Assembly: GCA_900772425.1 (NCBI GenBank)
Contig: CAAHEK010000287.1
Coordinates: 1-9,976 of the forward strand
Length of the DNA: 9,976 nt
Reading direction: 5' to 3'
From: an uncultured Lachnospira sp.
GTDB taxonomy: Bacteria > Bacillota > Clostridia > Lachnospirales > Lachnospiraceae
Shown here: positions 1-6,661 of the stretch, one piece after another
Layout of the letters: every line of letters starts with the position of its first letter
Numbering within the stretch: the first letter of the stretch is position 1
The notes under the pieces: model-generated
What the model was told of the DNA's origin: nothing
Seen by the model: the letters and a program-made list of their open reading frames with translations, nothing else
Databases searched by the model: none
Program-made: the position numbers and the translations under genes

Positions 1-906
1 CTGAACAAGCCAGTTTATTTCCTGCATGTGTCCTGCCCCATATGTTGCACATACAAGCCTGCCCTTCGGTTTTAACACTCTGTTAATCTCTTTAAGTGAT
101 TTATTAATGTCCTCGCAGTAAAATAACACATGATTGGCTATAACAAGGTCAAATTCATTATTGTTGTACGGAATGTCTTCGCAGTCAACCACATCATAAT
201 TAAAACTTACACCTTCTATGTTTCCGATGTTTCTTTTTGCATCATTTACCATTCCCTCTGAAATATCAGTTACTGTAATATTAATATTTCCGTCTCTGGC
301 TGCTCTTTGTAAGTTCACCTTATTGTCCGACCATAACTGTCCGTCACCGCAGCCAAGCTCTAATATTCTCATTTCGGCATGAACATTGCATATATCGTAT
401 ATCCAGTTAAACCAGCCCTGTCTGTTCACCGAAAACATTGAATGAAGCTTAATTCTTGCAGAAATATTCCCCGCATTCTGGTATTGCATATTAAGACTGT
501 TTTCCATATTTGTAAGATGAATTAAGGAAAGCATATTACTCCAGTCTACCGATTCATTCTTTTCTATTTCATATGTGGTTTCCTCTATCGCATTCTTTAC
601 AAGCTGCATCTGAGCTATCTTATCCTGTATAAGCTTAAGCTGCAAATGTAGTGAATTTATTAAAATGTTGTAATCCGATGCGCCTATTGTCATATTCTTA
701 ATCTCTTCAAGCGAAAATCCCAGATACTTAAGGAGTAATATCTGCTGAAGCCTTGTAAAATCTGAATCTGTATAAAATCGTGCTCCACTTTCCGTTAAAT
801 ATGACGGCTTTAAAATGTCTTGTTTATCATAATATCTTATGGTTCTTACCGTTACATTTGCTTTTTTTGCAAACTCTCCTGATGAATAAAATCCCTCTTT
901 ATGCAT
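1..906 (-). CDS. MerR-family regulator fused to a SAM-dependent methyltransferase domain (C-terminus cut by window edge)
   Basis: An open frame of 302 codons starts at ATG 906 and is still open at base 1, so the C-terminus is missing. Residues 6-72 are a MerR winged helix-turn-helix: FYSSGEFAKKANVTVRTIRY, then YYDKQDILKPS, and a second helix pair ending LLLKYLGFSLEEIK. Residues about 80-118 are rich in L, Q, K and E and resemble the MerR dimerisation coiled coil. Residues about 160-302 are a class I methyltransferase fold: motif I ELGCGDG (183-189), acidic VTDIS (211-215), and FDLVIANHVLFY (252-263) followed by EINRVLKPKGRL. All SAM-binding motifs look intact. A Shine-Dalgarno AAGGAAA (915-921) lies 8 nt before the ATG. 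The gene diverges from the rhamnose operon, with 98 bp between the two starts. Inference: a transcription regulator whose methyltransferase-like domain either senses a ligand or SAM, or carries out a methylation. The substrate cannot be told. Confidence 0.88.
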   Translation of the reverse strand, partial: MHKEGFYSSGEFAKKANVTVRTIRYYDKQDILKPSYLTESGARFYTDSDFTRLQQILLLKYLGFSLEEIKNMTIGASDYNILINSLHLQLKLIQDKIAQMQLVKNAIEETTYEIEKNESVDWSNMLSLIHLTNMENSLNMQYQNAGNISARIKLHSMFSVNRQGWFNWIYDICNVHAEMRILELGCGDGQLWSDNKVNLQRAARDGNINITVTDISEGMVNDAKRNIGNIEGVSFNYDVVDCEDIPYNNNEFDLVIANHVLFYCEDINKSLKEINRVLKPKGRLVCATYGAGHMQEINWLVQ

Positions 907-933
907 AATTTTAATTTCCTTAAATAATTTTGC

Positions 934-964
934 TTGAACATGACGTTACGTCACCATTTATTAT
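934..964 (+). promoter_or_regulatory. Candidate MerR-type promoter for the rhamnose operon (19-bp spacer)
   Basis: A -35-like TTGAAC (934-939) and a -10-like TATTAT (959-964) are separated by exactly 19 bp, the overlong spacer typical of promoters activated by MerR-family proteins through DNA distortion. The perfect palindrome at 941-953 sits inside this spacer. Transcription would begin near 971 and leave a leader of about 34 nt before rfbA. A MerR-family gene starts just upstream on the other strand, so local control is plausible. An ordinary promoter is an alternative: ATGACG (940-945) with TATATA (962-967, spacer 16 bp). Assignment is by eye and is inference. Confidence 0.5.
941..953. promoter_or_regulatory. 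Perfect 13-bp palindrome, candidate operator
   Basis: TGACGTTACGTCA has two perfect 6-bp half-sites (TGACGT/ACGTCA) around a single central base. It is centred at 947, within 2 bp of the centre of the 19-bp promoter spacer, and lies in an otherwise very AT-rich divergent intergenic region. Its position fits an operator for the MerR-methyltransferase protein encoded divergently, which could control both its own gene and rfbA. The palindrome is seen directly; the identity of the binding protein is inferred. Confidence 0.6.
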
Positions 965-1004
965 ATATATAAAGAAAAAAATGTCTATAGAAACGAGGAA
1001 TATT

Positions 1005-1904
1005 ATGAAAGGTATTATTTTAGCCGGCGGTTCAGGCACACGTCTGTATCCGCTTACAATGGTAACAAGTAAACAGCTTCTTCCTATATATGATAAGCCT
1101 ATGATTTATTACCCTATGTCAGTTTTAATGAGTGCAGGAATAAGAGATATTCTTATTATATCTACCCCTCAGGACACACCACGTTTCGAGGAACTGTTAG
1201 GAGACGGAAGCCAGTTCGGCGTTAATCTTACTTATGCAGTACAGCCATCACCTGACGGACTTGCACAAGCCTTTATTATAGGAGAAGAATTTATCGGTGA
1301 TGATACTGTTGCAATGGTATTAGGCGACAACATTTTCTCCGGTCATGGACTTAAGAATCGTCTTAAAGAGGCTGTAGGCAATGCCAACTCAGGAAATGGT
1401 GCAACTATCTTTGGTTATTATGTTGATGACCCTGAAAGATTTGGTATTGTTGAATTTGATAAGAACGGAAAGGCTGTTTCTATTGAAGAGAAGCCTGCAA
1501 AGCCTAAGAGCAACTACTGTGTTACAGGACTTTATTTCTATGATAACAAAGTTGTTGAATATGCAAAGAGCTTAAAGCCTTCTGCCAGAGGCGAACTTGA
1601 AATAACAGATTTAAACCGTATTTATCTTGAAAATAACAACCTTAACGTAGAGCTTTTAGGACAGGGCTTTACATGGCTTGATACCGGAACACACGAAAGT
1701 CTTGTTGAAGCCACCAACTTTGTAAAGACCGTAGAGACACACCAGCACAGAAAGATTGCGTGTCTTGAAGAGATTGCATACCTTAACGGCTGGATATCTA
1801 AAGAAGATGTCCTTAAGGTTTACGAGGTTCTTAAGAAAAACCAGTACGGACAATACTTAAAAGATGTTCTCGATGGAAAATATGTCGATAACTTACATGA
1901 ATAA
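1005..1904 (+). CDS. rfbA: Glucose-1-phosphate thymidylyltransferase
   Basis: First enzyme of dTDP-L-rhamnose synthesis: it joins glucose-1-phosphate and dTTP into dTDP-glucose and pyrophosphate, in the cytosol. The 299-residue protein matches the usual length of about 290. It opens with the nucleotide-binding signature [16 protein letters not shown], followed by [16 protein letters not shown] (about 25-40). Further RmlA hallmarks are [27 protein letters not shown] (metal/sugar-phosphate site), [15 protein letters not shown] and [16 protein letters not shown] 1005 was chosen because GAGGAA (995-1000) lies 4 nt upstream and the protein then begins at the conserved MKGI. The in-frame ATG 981 and TTG 930 would only add non-conserved residues and overlap the promoter region. 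First gene of a four-gene operon, divergent from the MerR-type gene. A short form of the symbol used elsewhere is rmlA. Confidence 0.97.
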   Translation: MKGIILAGGSGTRLYPLTMVTSKQLLPIYDKPMIYYPMSVLMSAGIRDILIISTPQDTPRFEELLGDGSQFGVNLTYAVQPSPDGLAQAFIIGEEFIGDDTVAMVLGDNIFSGHGLKNRLKEAVGNANSGNGATIFGYYVDDPERFGIVEFDKNGKAVSIEEKPAKPKSNYCVTGLYFYDNKVVEYAKSLKPSARGELEITDLNRIYLENNNLNVELLGQGFTWLDTGTHESLVEATNFVKTVETHQHRKIACLEEIAYLNGWISKEDVLKVYEVLKKNQYGQYLKDVLDGKYVDNLHE

Positions 1905-1908
1905 TTTA

Positions 1909-1955
1909 TGTGAATTATATAAGTTAATTAATTTCATAAGTTAATTGAATTCACA
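1909..1955 (+). repeat. Intergenic inverted repeat enclosing an 11-bp direct repeat
   Basis: Between rfbA and rfbB, TGTGAATT (1909-1916) pairs perfectly with AATTCACA (1948-1955). Inside the loop, ATAAGTTAATT occurs twice (1919-1929 and 1936-1946, 17-nt period), and AATTAA (1926-1931) can pair with TTAATT (1941-1946). It is very AT-rich and no U-tract follows, so it is not a convincing terminator. It may be an mRNA processing or stability structure inside the operon, or merely AT-rich spacer. Confidence 0.4.
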
Positions 1956-1988
1956 CAACCACTATATCACACAGAAAAGAGGTTTAAT

Positions 1989-3008
1989 ATGACTATTATA
2001 GTTACCGGAGGAGCCGGATTTATAGGAAGCAATTTTATTTTTCATATGCTTAACAAATATCCTGATTACAGAATTATATGTTTAGACTGTCTTACATACG
2101 CAGGTAATCTCTCTACTCTTGCGCCTGTTATGGACAACCCTAATTTCAGATTTGTCAAAGAAAGCATTACCGACAGGGAAGCCGTATATAAGCTCTTTGA
2201 GGAGGAGCATCCTGATATGGTTGTAAATTTTGCTGCCGAATCGCATGTTGACCGTTCCATAGAGAATCCTGAGGTATTCCTTGATACTAACATAAAAGGT
2301 ACTGCTGTACTTATGGATGCATGCAGAAAATACGGTATCACACGTTATCATCAGGTATCTACAGATGAGGTTTACGGAGACCTCCCTCTTGACAGACCTG
2401 ACCTTTTCTTTACCGAGGAAACTCCAATACACACATCAAGCCCATACAGCTCATCTAAGGCCGGCGCCGATCTGCTTGTATTAGCTTATCACAGAACATA
2501 CGGACTTCCTGTTACAATCAGCAGATGCTCTAACAATTACGGACCTTATCATTTTCCTGAAAAGCTCATTCCTCTTATGATTGCAAATGCTTTGAATGAT
2601 AAGCCTCTTCCTGTTTACGGCGAAGGCTTAAATGTCCGCGACTGGCTATATGTAGAAGACCACTGCAAAGCTATAGACCTTATAATCCACAAAGGCAGAG
2701 TTGGTGAAGTATATAACGTCGGAGGACACAACGAAAAGAGAAATATCGACATTGTAAAGCTTATCTGCAAAGAATTAGGAAAACCTGAGTCCCTTATAAC
2801 ACATGTAGGAGACAGAAAAGGCCATGATATGCGTTATGCCATTGACCCAACCAAGATACACAACGAATTAGGCTGGCTTCCTGAAACTAAATTTGAAGAC
2901 GGAATAAAGAAAACTATCAAATGGTATCTTGATAACAGAGAATGGTGGGAGACAATTATCTCCGGCGAATACCAGAATTATTATGAGAAAATGTATTCTA
3001 ACAGATAA
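1989..3008 (+). CDS. rfbB: dTDP-glucose 4,6-dehydratase
   Basis: Second step of dTDP-L-rhamnose synthesis: NAD-dependent conversion of dTDP-glucose to dTDP-4-keto-6-deoxyglucose. The 339-residue protein is an extended short-chain dehydrogenase of normal length. It has an N-terminal Rossmann motif TGGAGFIGSN (6-15) and the typical FAAESHVDRSI (81-91). The catalytic STDEVYG (124-130) holds the Thr-Asp-Glu triad T125-D126-E127 of RmlB enzymes, and YSSSK places the active-site Tyr153 and Lys157. RCSNNYGPYHFPEKLIPL and VYGEGLNVRDWLYVEDHC are further RmlB signatures. ATG 1989 has AAAGAGG (1976-1982) 6 nt upstream. It lies 84 bp after rfbA and 51 bp before rfbD in the same direction, so the four genes are probably one transcript. 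Confidence 0.97.
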   Translation: MTIIVTGGAGFIGSNFIFHMLNKYPDYRIICLDCLTYAGNLSTLAPVMDNPNFRFVKESITDREAVYKLFEEEHPDMVVNFAAESHVDRSIENPEVFLDTNIKGTAVLMDACRKYGITRYHQVSTDEVYGDLPLDRPDLFFTEETPIHTSSPYSSSKAGADLLVLAYHRTYGLPVTISRCSNNYGPYHFPEKLIPLMIANALNDKPLPVYGEGLNVRDWLYVEDHCKAIDLIIHKGRVGEVYNVGGHNEKRNIDIVKLICKELGKPESLITHVGDRKGHDMRYAIDPTKIHNELGWLPETKFEDGIKKTIKWYLDNREWWETIISGEYQNYYEKMYSNR

Positions 3009-3059
3009 TATAATGCAGATTTCAAAGGTATAAACATTTTTCAGAAACGAGGAATTTAT

Positions 3060-3971
3060 ATGAAAATATTAGTTACGGGTGTCGGAGGACAATTAGGACA
3101 CGATGTAATGAATGAGCTTATAAAACGTGGGCATACAGGAATCGGAAGTGATATTGCCCCTGTATATTCAGGAATTGCTGACAGCTCTCCTATAACAACT
3201 GCAGATTATGTCCTAATGGATATAACAGATAAGCAGTCAGTAACACAAATTATTACAGACATTAAGCCGGATGCAGTTATCCACTGTGCCGCATGGACAG
3301 CCGTTGATGCCGCAGAGGATGAGGATAACAAAGCAAAAGCAGCACTCATTAATTCAGAGGGCACAAGAAACATTGCTGATGCCTGCAAAGACATTGACGC
3401 CAAAATGATTTATATAAGCACCGACTATGTATTTGACGGACAGGGCACAACTCCATGGGAGCCTGACTGCAAAGACTATGCGCCGTTAAATGTTTACGGA
3501 AAGACCAAGCTTGACGGAGAACTTGCAGTTTCAGAAATCCTTGAAAAATATTTTATAGTGCGAATTGCATGGGTATTCGGACTTAACGGGAAGAATTTTA
3601 TAAAGACAATGCTTAATGTAGGAAAAACACATCCAGAGGTACGTGTTGTAAATGACCAGATTGGAACTCCTACTTATACATTAGATTTATCAAGACTCTT
3701 AATAGATATGGTCGAATCCGATAAATACGGCTACTATCATGCAACCAATGAAGGTGGTTATATTTCCTGGTACGATTTCACTTGTGAAATCTATAAGCAG
3801 GCAGGCTTATCAACAAAGGTTACTCCTGTAAGTACTGCAGAATACGGATTATCCAAGGCTGCCAGACCTTTTAACTCAAGACTTGATAAAAAGAAGCTTG
3901 CAGAAAATGGTTTTACACCACTTCCTGTATGGCAGGATGCCGTAAAACGATATTTGCAGGAAATTAAATAG
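3060..3971 (+). CDS. rfbD: dTDP-4-dehydrorhamnose reductase
   Basis: Last step of the pathway: NAD(P)H reduction of dTDP-4-keto-L-rhamnose to dTDP-L-rhamnose. The 303-residue protein has the Rossmann motif GVGGQLG (7-13), HCAAWTAVDAAE (75-86), and the catalytic STDYVFDG (120-127) with Thr121-Asp122. YGKTK gives catalytic Tyr146 and Lys150. RIAWVFG and NDQIGTPTYT complete the RmlD pattern. About 15 extra residues after the first beta-alpha unit (SDIAPVYSGIADSSP, 30-44) make the N-terminal half slightly longer than short RmlD proteins. ATG 3060 has GAGGAA (3049-3054) 5 nt upstream, in a 13-base leader identical to that of rfbA. The reductase stands before the epimerase gene rfbC, giving the order A-B-D-C. 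Confidence 0.96.
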   Translation: MKILVTGVGGQLGHDVMNELIKRGHTGIGSDIAPVYSGIADSSPITTADYVLMDITDKQSVTQIITDIKPDAVIHCAAWTAVDAAEDEDNKAKAALINSEGTRNIADACKDIDAKMIYISTDYVFDGQGTTPWEPDCKDYAPLNVYGKTKLDGELAVSEILEKYFIVRIAWVFGLNGKNFIKTMLNVGKTHPEVRVVNDQIGTPTYTLDLSRLLIDMVESDKYGYYHATNEGGYISWYDFTCEIYKQAGLSTKVTPVSTAEYGLSKAARPFNSRLDKKKLAENGFTPLPVWQDAVKRYLQEIK

Positions 3972-4055
3972 CATAAACAATATAAAGAATATAACAAATA
4001 TCAAAATGTTATGTGCGCTTACACAAACCCGGTATGCGCAGAAAGAAGGAATAAT

Positions 4056-4658
4056 ATGGGACAAATTAAAGTTACACCTTGCGAAATTGAAGGACTTTAC
4101 ATAATTGAACCAACTGTACATGGTGATAACCGCGGTTATTTTATGGAGACCTATAATCAGCAGGATATGCATGAAGCCGGACTTGATATGGTATTTGTTC
4201 AGGATAACCAGTCAAGCTCGTCAAAAGGTGTTCTCAGGGGATTACATTTCCAGAAAGAATACCCACAGGGCAAATTAGTACGAGTAATTAAAGGCCGCGT
4301 ATTTGACGTTGCTGTTGATTTAAGAGCTGATTCAAAAACATACGGAAAATGGTTCGGTGTTGAATTAACCGAAGAAAATAAAAAACAGTTTTATATAAGC
4401 GAAGGCTTTGCTCACGGTTTCCTTGTATTAAGCGACGAGGCAGAGTTCTGCTACAAGGTTACTGATTTCTATCATCCGGGAGACGAGGGCGGTCTTGCAT
4501 GGAACGACCCTGCAATAGGTATTAAATGGCCTGAACTTACCGGCGAATATCCGGGAAATGCAGAACCTGGTGGATACAGCCTTATTGACGGAACACCACT
4601 TAATTTTAGTGAGAAAGATAAAAAGTGGGACACTCTTGAAAACACTTTCAAATTTTAA
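4056..4658 (+). CDS. rfbC: dTDP-4-dehydrorhamnose 3,5-epimerase
   Basis: Third enzymatic step: double epimerisation of dTDP-4-keto-6-deoxyglucose to dTDP-4-keto-L-rhamnose. It is a cupin-fold protein of 200 residues, slightly longer than the common 180-190 because of a C-terminal tail after IKWPE. Key motifs are GDNRGYFMETYN (23-34), VQDNQSSSSKGVLRGLHFQ (48-66) with the catalytic base His64, VDLRADSKTYGKW (87-99), and SEGFAHGFLVLSDEAEFCYK (115-134) with the probable general acid Tyr133. ATG 4056 was chosen because AAGAAGGA (4043-4050) sits 5 nt upstream and the family start motif follows. An in-frame ATG at 4011 would add 15 unconserved residues and has no good ribosome site. Last gene of the rhamnose operon, followed by the convergent terminator. 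Confidence 0.96.
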   Translation: MGQIKVTPCEIEGLYIIEPTVHGDNRGYFMETYNQQDMHEAGLDMVFVQDNQSSSSKGVLRGLHFQKEYPQGKLVRVIKGRVFDVAVDLRADSKTYGKWFGVELTEENKKQFYISEGFAHGFLVLSDEAEFCYKVTDFYHPGDEGGLAWNDPAIGIKWPELTGEYPGNAEPGGYSLIDGTPLNFSEKDKKWDTLENTFKF

Positions 4659-4693
4659 AGCATATATTTTTAAAGCAATTATTATTTAAAACA

Positions 4694-4758
4694 AATACGG
4701 TACATTCCATTTCTTAAGGACTTATAACAAGTTCTCTCAAACACGAATGTACCGTATT
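4694..4758. terminator. Long inverted repeat between convergent operons, probable bidirectional terminator
   Basis: A 14-bp perfect stem pairs AATACGGTACATTC (4694-4707) with GAATGTACCGTATT (4745-4758). The 37-nt loop holds a second stem, AGGACTT (4717-4723) with AAGTTCT (4729-4735), containing one G-U pair. On the plus strand the stem is followed by a T-rich run (4758-4771). On the minus strand it is followed by the complement of 4674-4693, also U-rich. It sits 35 bp after the rfbC stop and 11 bp after the dehydratase stop of the opposite strand, as expected for a shared terminator. The U-tracts are interrupted, so efficiency is uncertain. Confidence 0.75.
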
Positions 4759-4769
4759 ATTATTCTTTA

Positions 4770-6635
4770 TTAGTTTTCCTGTGGATGATATGTTGGTGCA
4801 ATATCCTTAAGCAGTCTTCTTATCTCTTCAGGGTCTTCATCATATGCCGCAGTAGATAATCTGTCGAGCTTATCAAAGAAATGCTCTTTATCAAATACAA
4901 TCGGTTTTCCTATATGAATAAGCTTATTTTTAGTATCCTGAAGTCCTTCTTCTTTCATAAGAAGCTCTTCATAAAGCTTTTCACCCGGTCTTAAACCTGT
5001 ATATTTTATCTCCATATTTACACCTAATGTATAACCTGAAAGTCTTATAAGGTTCTTTGCAAGATCGTCAATCTTAACCGGTTCACCCATATCAAGTATA
5101 AATATCTCTCCGCCCTTGGCATAAGCACCTGCCTGTAACACAAGCGACACCGCCTCAGGTATGGTCATAAAATATCTTATAATATCGGGATGCGTAACAG
5201 TAACCGGCCCTCCTGCTTCAATCTGTCTCTTAAAAAGCGGAATAACCGAACCGTTGCTTCCTAACACATTACCAAATCTTACTGCCACAAAATCTGTTTC
5301 TGAACGTTCGTTATATGCCTGGATTATCATTTCACATACACGTTTTGTAGCTCCCATTACATTAGTTGGATTTACTGCTTTATCAGTACTTATCATAACA
5401 AATTTCTTAACACCGTATTTATCTGCCATCTTTGCTACATTCCATGTACCGACTACGTTATTCTTAACAGCCTCATTAGGACTTACTTCCATAAGAGGAA
5501 CGTGCTTATGAGCTGCCGCATGATATACAATATCTGGCTTGTACTCTGAAAATACAGCTTCAAGTCTTGTTGTATTTCTTACCGAACCTATCAATGTCAC
5601 AACGTCTGCATCAGGATAATTAATCTTTAACTCCTGCTGTATATCATAAGCATTGTTCTCATATATATCAAATATAACAAGTCTTTTAGGCCGATGGCTT
5701 ACAAGCTGTCTGCAAAGCTCCGAACCGATAGAGCCACCACCACCTGTTACCATTACAGTCTTTCCTTTTACATAGCCCATAATAGACTCAATATCTACAT
5801 CTATAGGATCTCTTCCAAGTAAATCCAGAACATCAACATTACGGATTGAATTAACATTTATCTCGCCATCGACCATCTGATAAACTCCCGGAAGAATTTT
5901 CAAATCGCATGATGTCTCTTTACAAATATTAAGAATATCTCTCTTGGTTTCATTACTTGCAGAAGGAATCGCAAATATAATCTCATCTATGTCATATAAT
6001 TTGGCACATTCTTTAATTTTATCCCTGGTTCCTACAACCTTTACGCCTCTTATATACTTTCCGACCTTTTTGATATCGTCATCTATAATGCAGCAGATTT
6101 TAGAATTCTCAAGGTATCTTGAATTCTGTATTTCACGCATAAGAACATTGCTGGCATCACCGGCTCCGATAATCATTATATTTATTTCATCTGAAATATG
6201 TCTGTAATGATTAAGCACAGTTCTTATCATTCTGTACATAAATCTTGTTCCGCATATAGCTACAATCAGGAAAACTGCTGAGTTAAAGTAACAGCTTCTT
6301 GGAAGCTGCCAGTCCATGAAAGTAGTAAGTGCAAGATGAACAACTTCAGTTACAACGCAGGCCTCAACTATCTTATAAACCTCAGCAATACTTGCATACT
6401 GCCATAAACTGTGATAAAGCCTGAACGCCCAGAATATAATCAGCGTTATTAATGTATATGGTATCATTGCATCCACATACATCTGAAAATATCCTTCAGG
6501 AATAGAAGAAATATCTACATCAAAACGCATTACAAGAGACAGAAATACACAGCCGTTTGTAAGTATAATATCCATTATTATAAGAAAAAATCTTCTGACA
6601 AGAAGCTGCATCCTGTCCTTTTTTGTAAGTTCCAT
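4770..6635 (-). CDS. Membrane-bound CapD/PglF/WbpM-type nucleotide-sugar 4,6-dehydratase
   Basis: Probably converts UDP-GlcNAc to UDP-2-acetamido-2,6-dideoxy-4-keto-hexose for surface glycan synthesis. With ATG 6635 the protein has 621 residues, in the 580-650 range of the long family members. N-terminal membrane helices lie around 13-35, 56-73, 89-107 and 117-132. A Rossmann/CoA-binding-like domain with IMIIGAGDAS (153-162) comes next, followed by the catalytic dehydratase with TGGGGSIGSEL (297-307). The active site reads STDKAVNP (416-423) and MGATK (427-431), so Met427 replaces the usual Tyr of YxxxK. This is the S-M-K triad known from large dehydratases such as WbpM. RPGEKLYEELL (549-559) is another family hallmark. 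Start choice is uncertain: TTG 6659 adds 8 residues, ATG 6611 removes 8 and has AAGGA close upstream. It is the last gene of the minus-strand operon. Confidence 0.9.
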   Translation of the reverse strand: MELTKKDRMQLLVRRFFLIIMDIILTNGCVFLSLVMRFDVDISSIPEGYFQMYVDAMIPYTLITLIIFWAFRLYHSLWQYASIAEVYKIVEACVVTEVVHLALTTFMDWQLPRSCYFNSAVFLIVAICGTRFMYRMIRTVLNHYRHISDEINIMIIGAGDASNVLMREIQNSRYLENSKICCIIDDDIKKVGKYIRGVKVVGTRDKIKECAKLYDIDEIIFAIPSASNETKRDILNICKETSCDLKILPGVYQMVDGEINVNSIRNVDVLDLLGRDPIDVDIESIMGYVKGKTVMVTGGGGSIGSELCRQLVSHRPKRLVIFDIYENNAYDIQQELKINYPDADVVTLIGSVRNTTRLEAVFSEYKPDIVYHAAAHKHVPLMEVSPNEAVKNNVVGTWNVAKMADKYGVKKFVMISTDKAVNPTNVMGATKRVCEMIIQAYNERSETDFVAVRFGNVLGSNGSVIPLFKRQIEAGGPVTVTHPDIIRYFMTIPEAVSLVLQAGAYAKGGEIFILDMGEPVKIDDLAKNLIRLSGYTLGVNMEIKYTGLRPGEKLYEELLMKEEGLQDTKNKLIHIGKPIVFDKEHFFDKLDRLSTAAYDEDPEEIRRLLKDIAPTYHPQEN

Positions 6636-6661
6636 AATTTTAGCGTAACCGGCTGTCAAAC

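Noticed and set aside
961..972. TATATATATA run as a simple-sequence repeat or phase-variable tract
   Set aside because: Only five TA units in an AT-rich promoter region. It is too short to claim slippage and is better explained as part of the -10 region.
930..1004. N-terminal extension of rfbA from TTG 930 or ATG 981
   Set aside because: The extra residues are not family-like, they cover the divergent promoter, and ATG 1005 has its own ribosome site directly before the conserved MKGIILAGG.
1656..2432. Open frames antisense to rfbA and rfbB
   Set aside because: They are short, lie wholly inside strongly conserved genes on the other strand, and show no domain or ribosome site. They are shadows of the real coding frames.
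4006..4055. Leader peptide or extended start upstream of rfbC (ATG 4006 or 4011), and a small hairpin TGCGC/GCGCA (4014-4018 with 4036-4040)
   Set aside because: No ribosome site for the upstream starts, only a 5-bp stem with a long loop, and the frame from 4006 has no recognisable content. Not enough for an attenuator claim.
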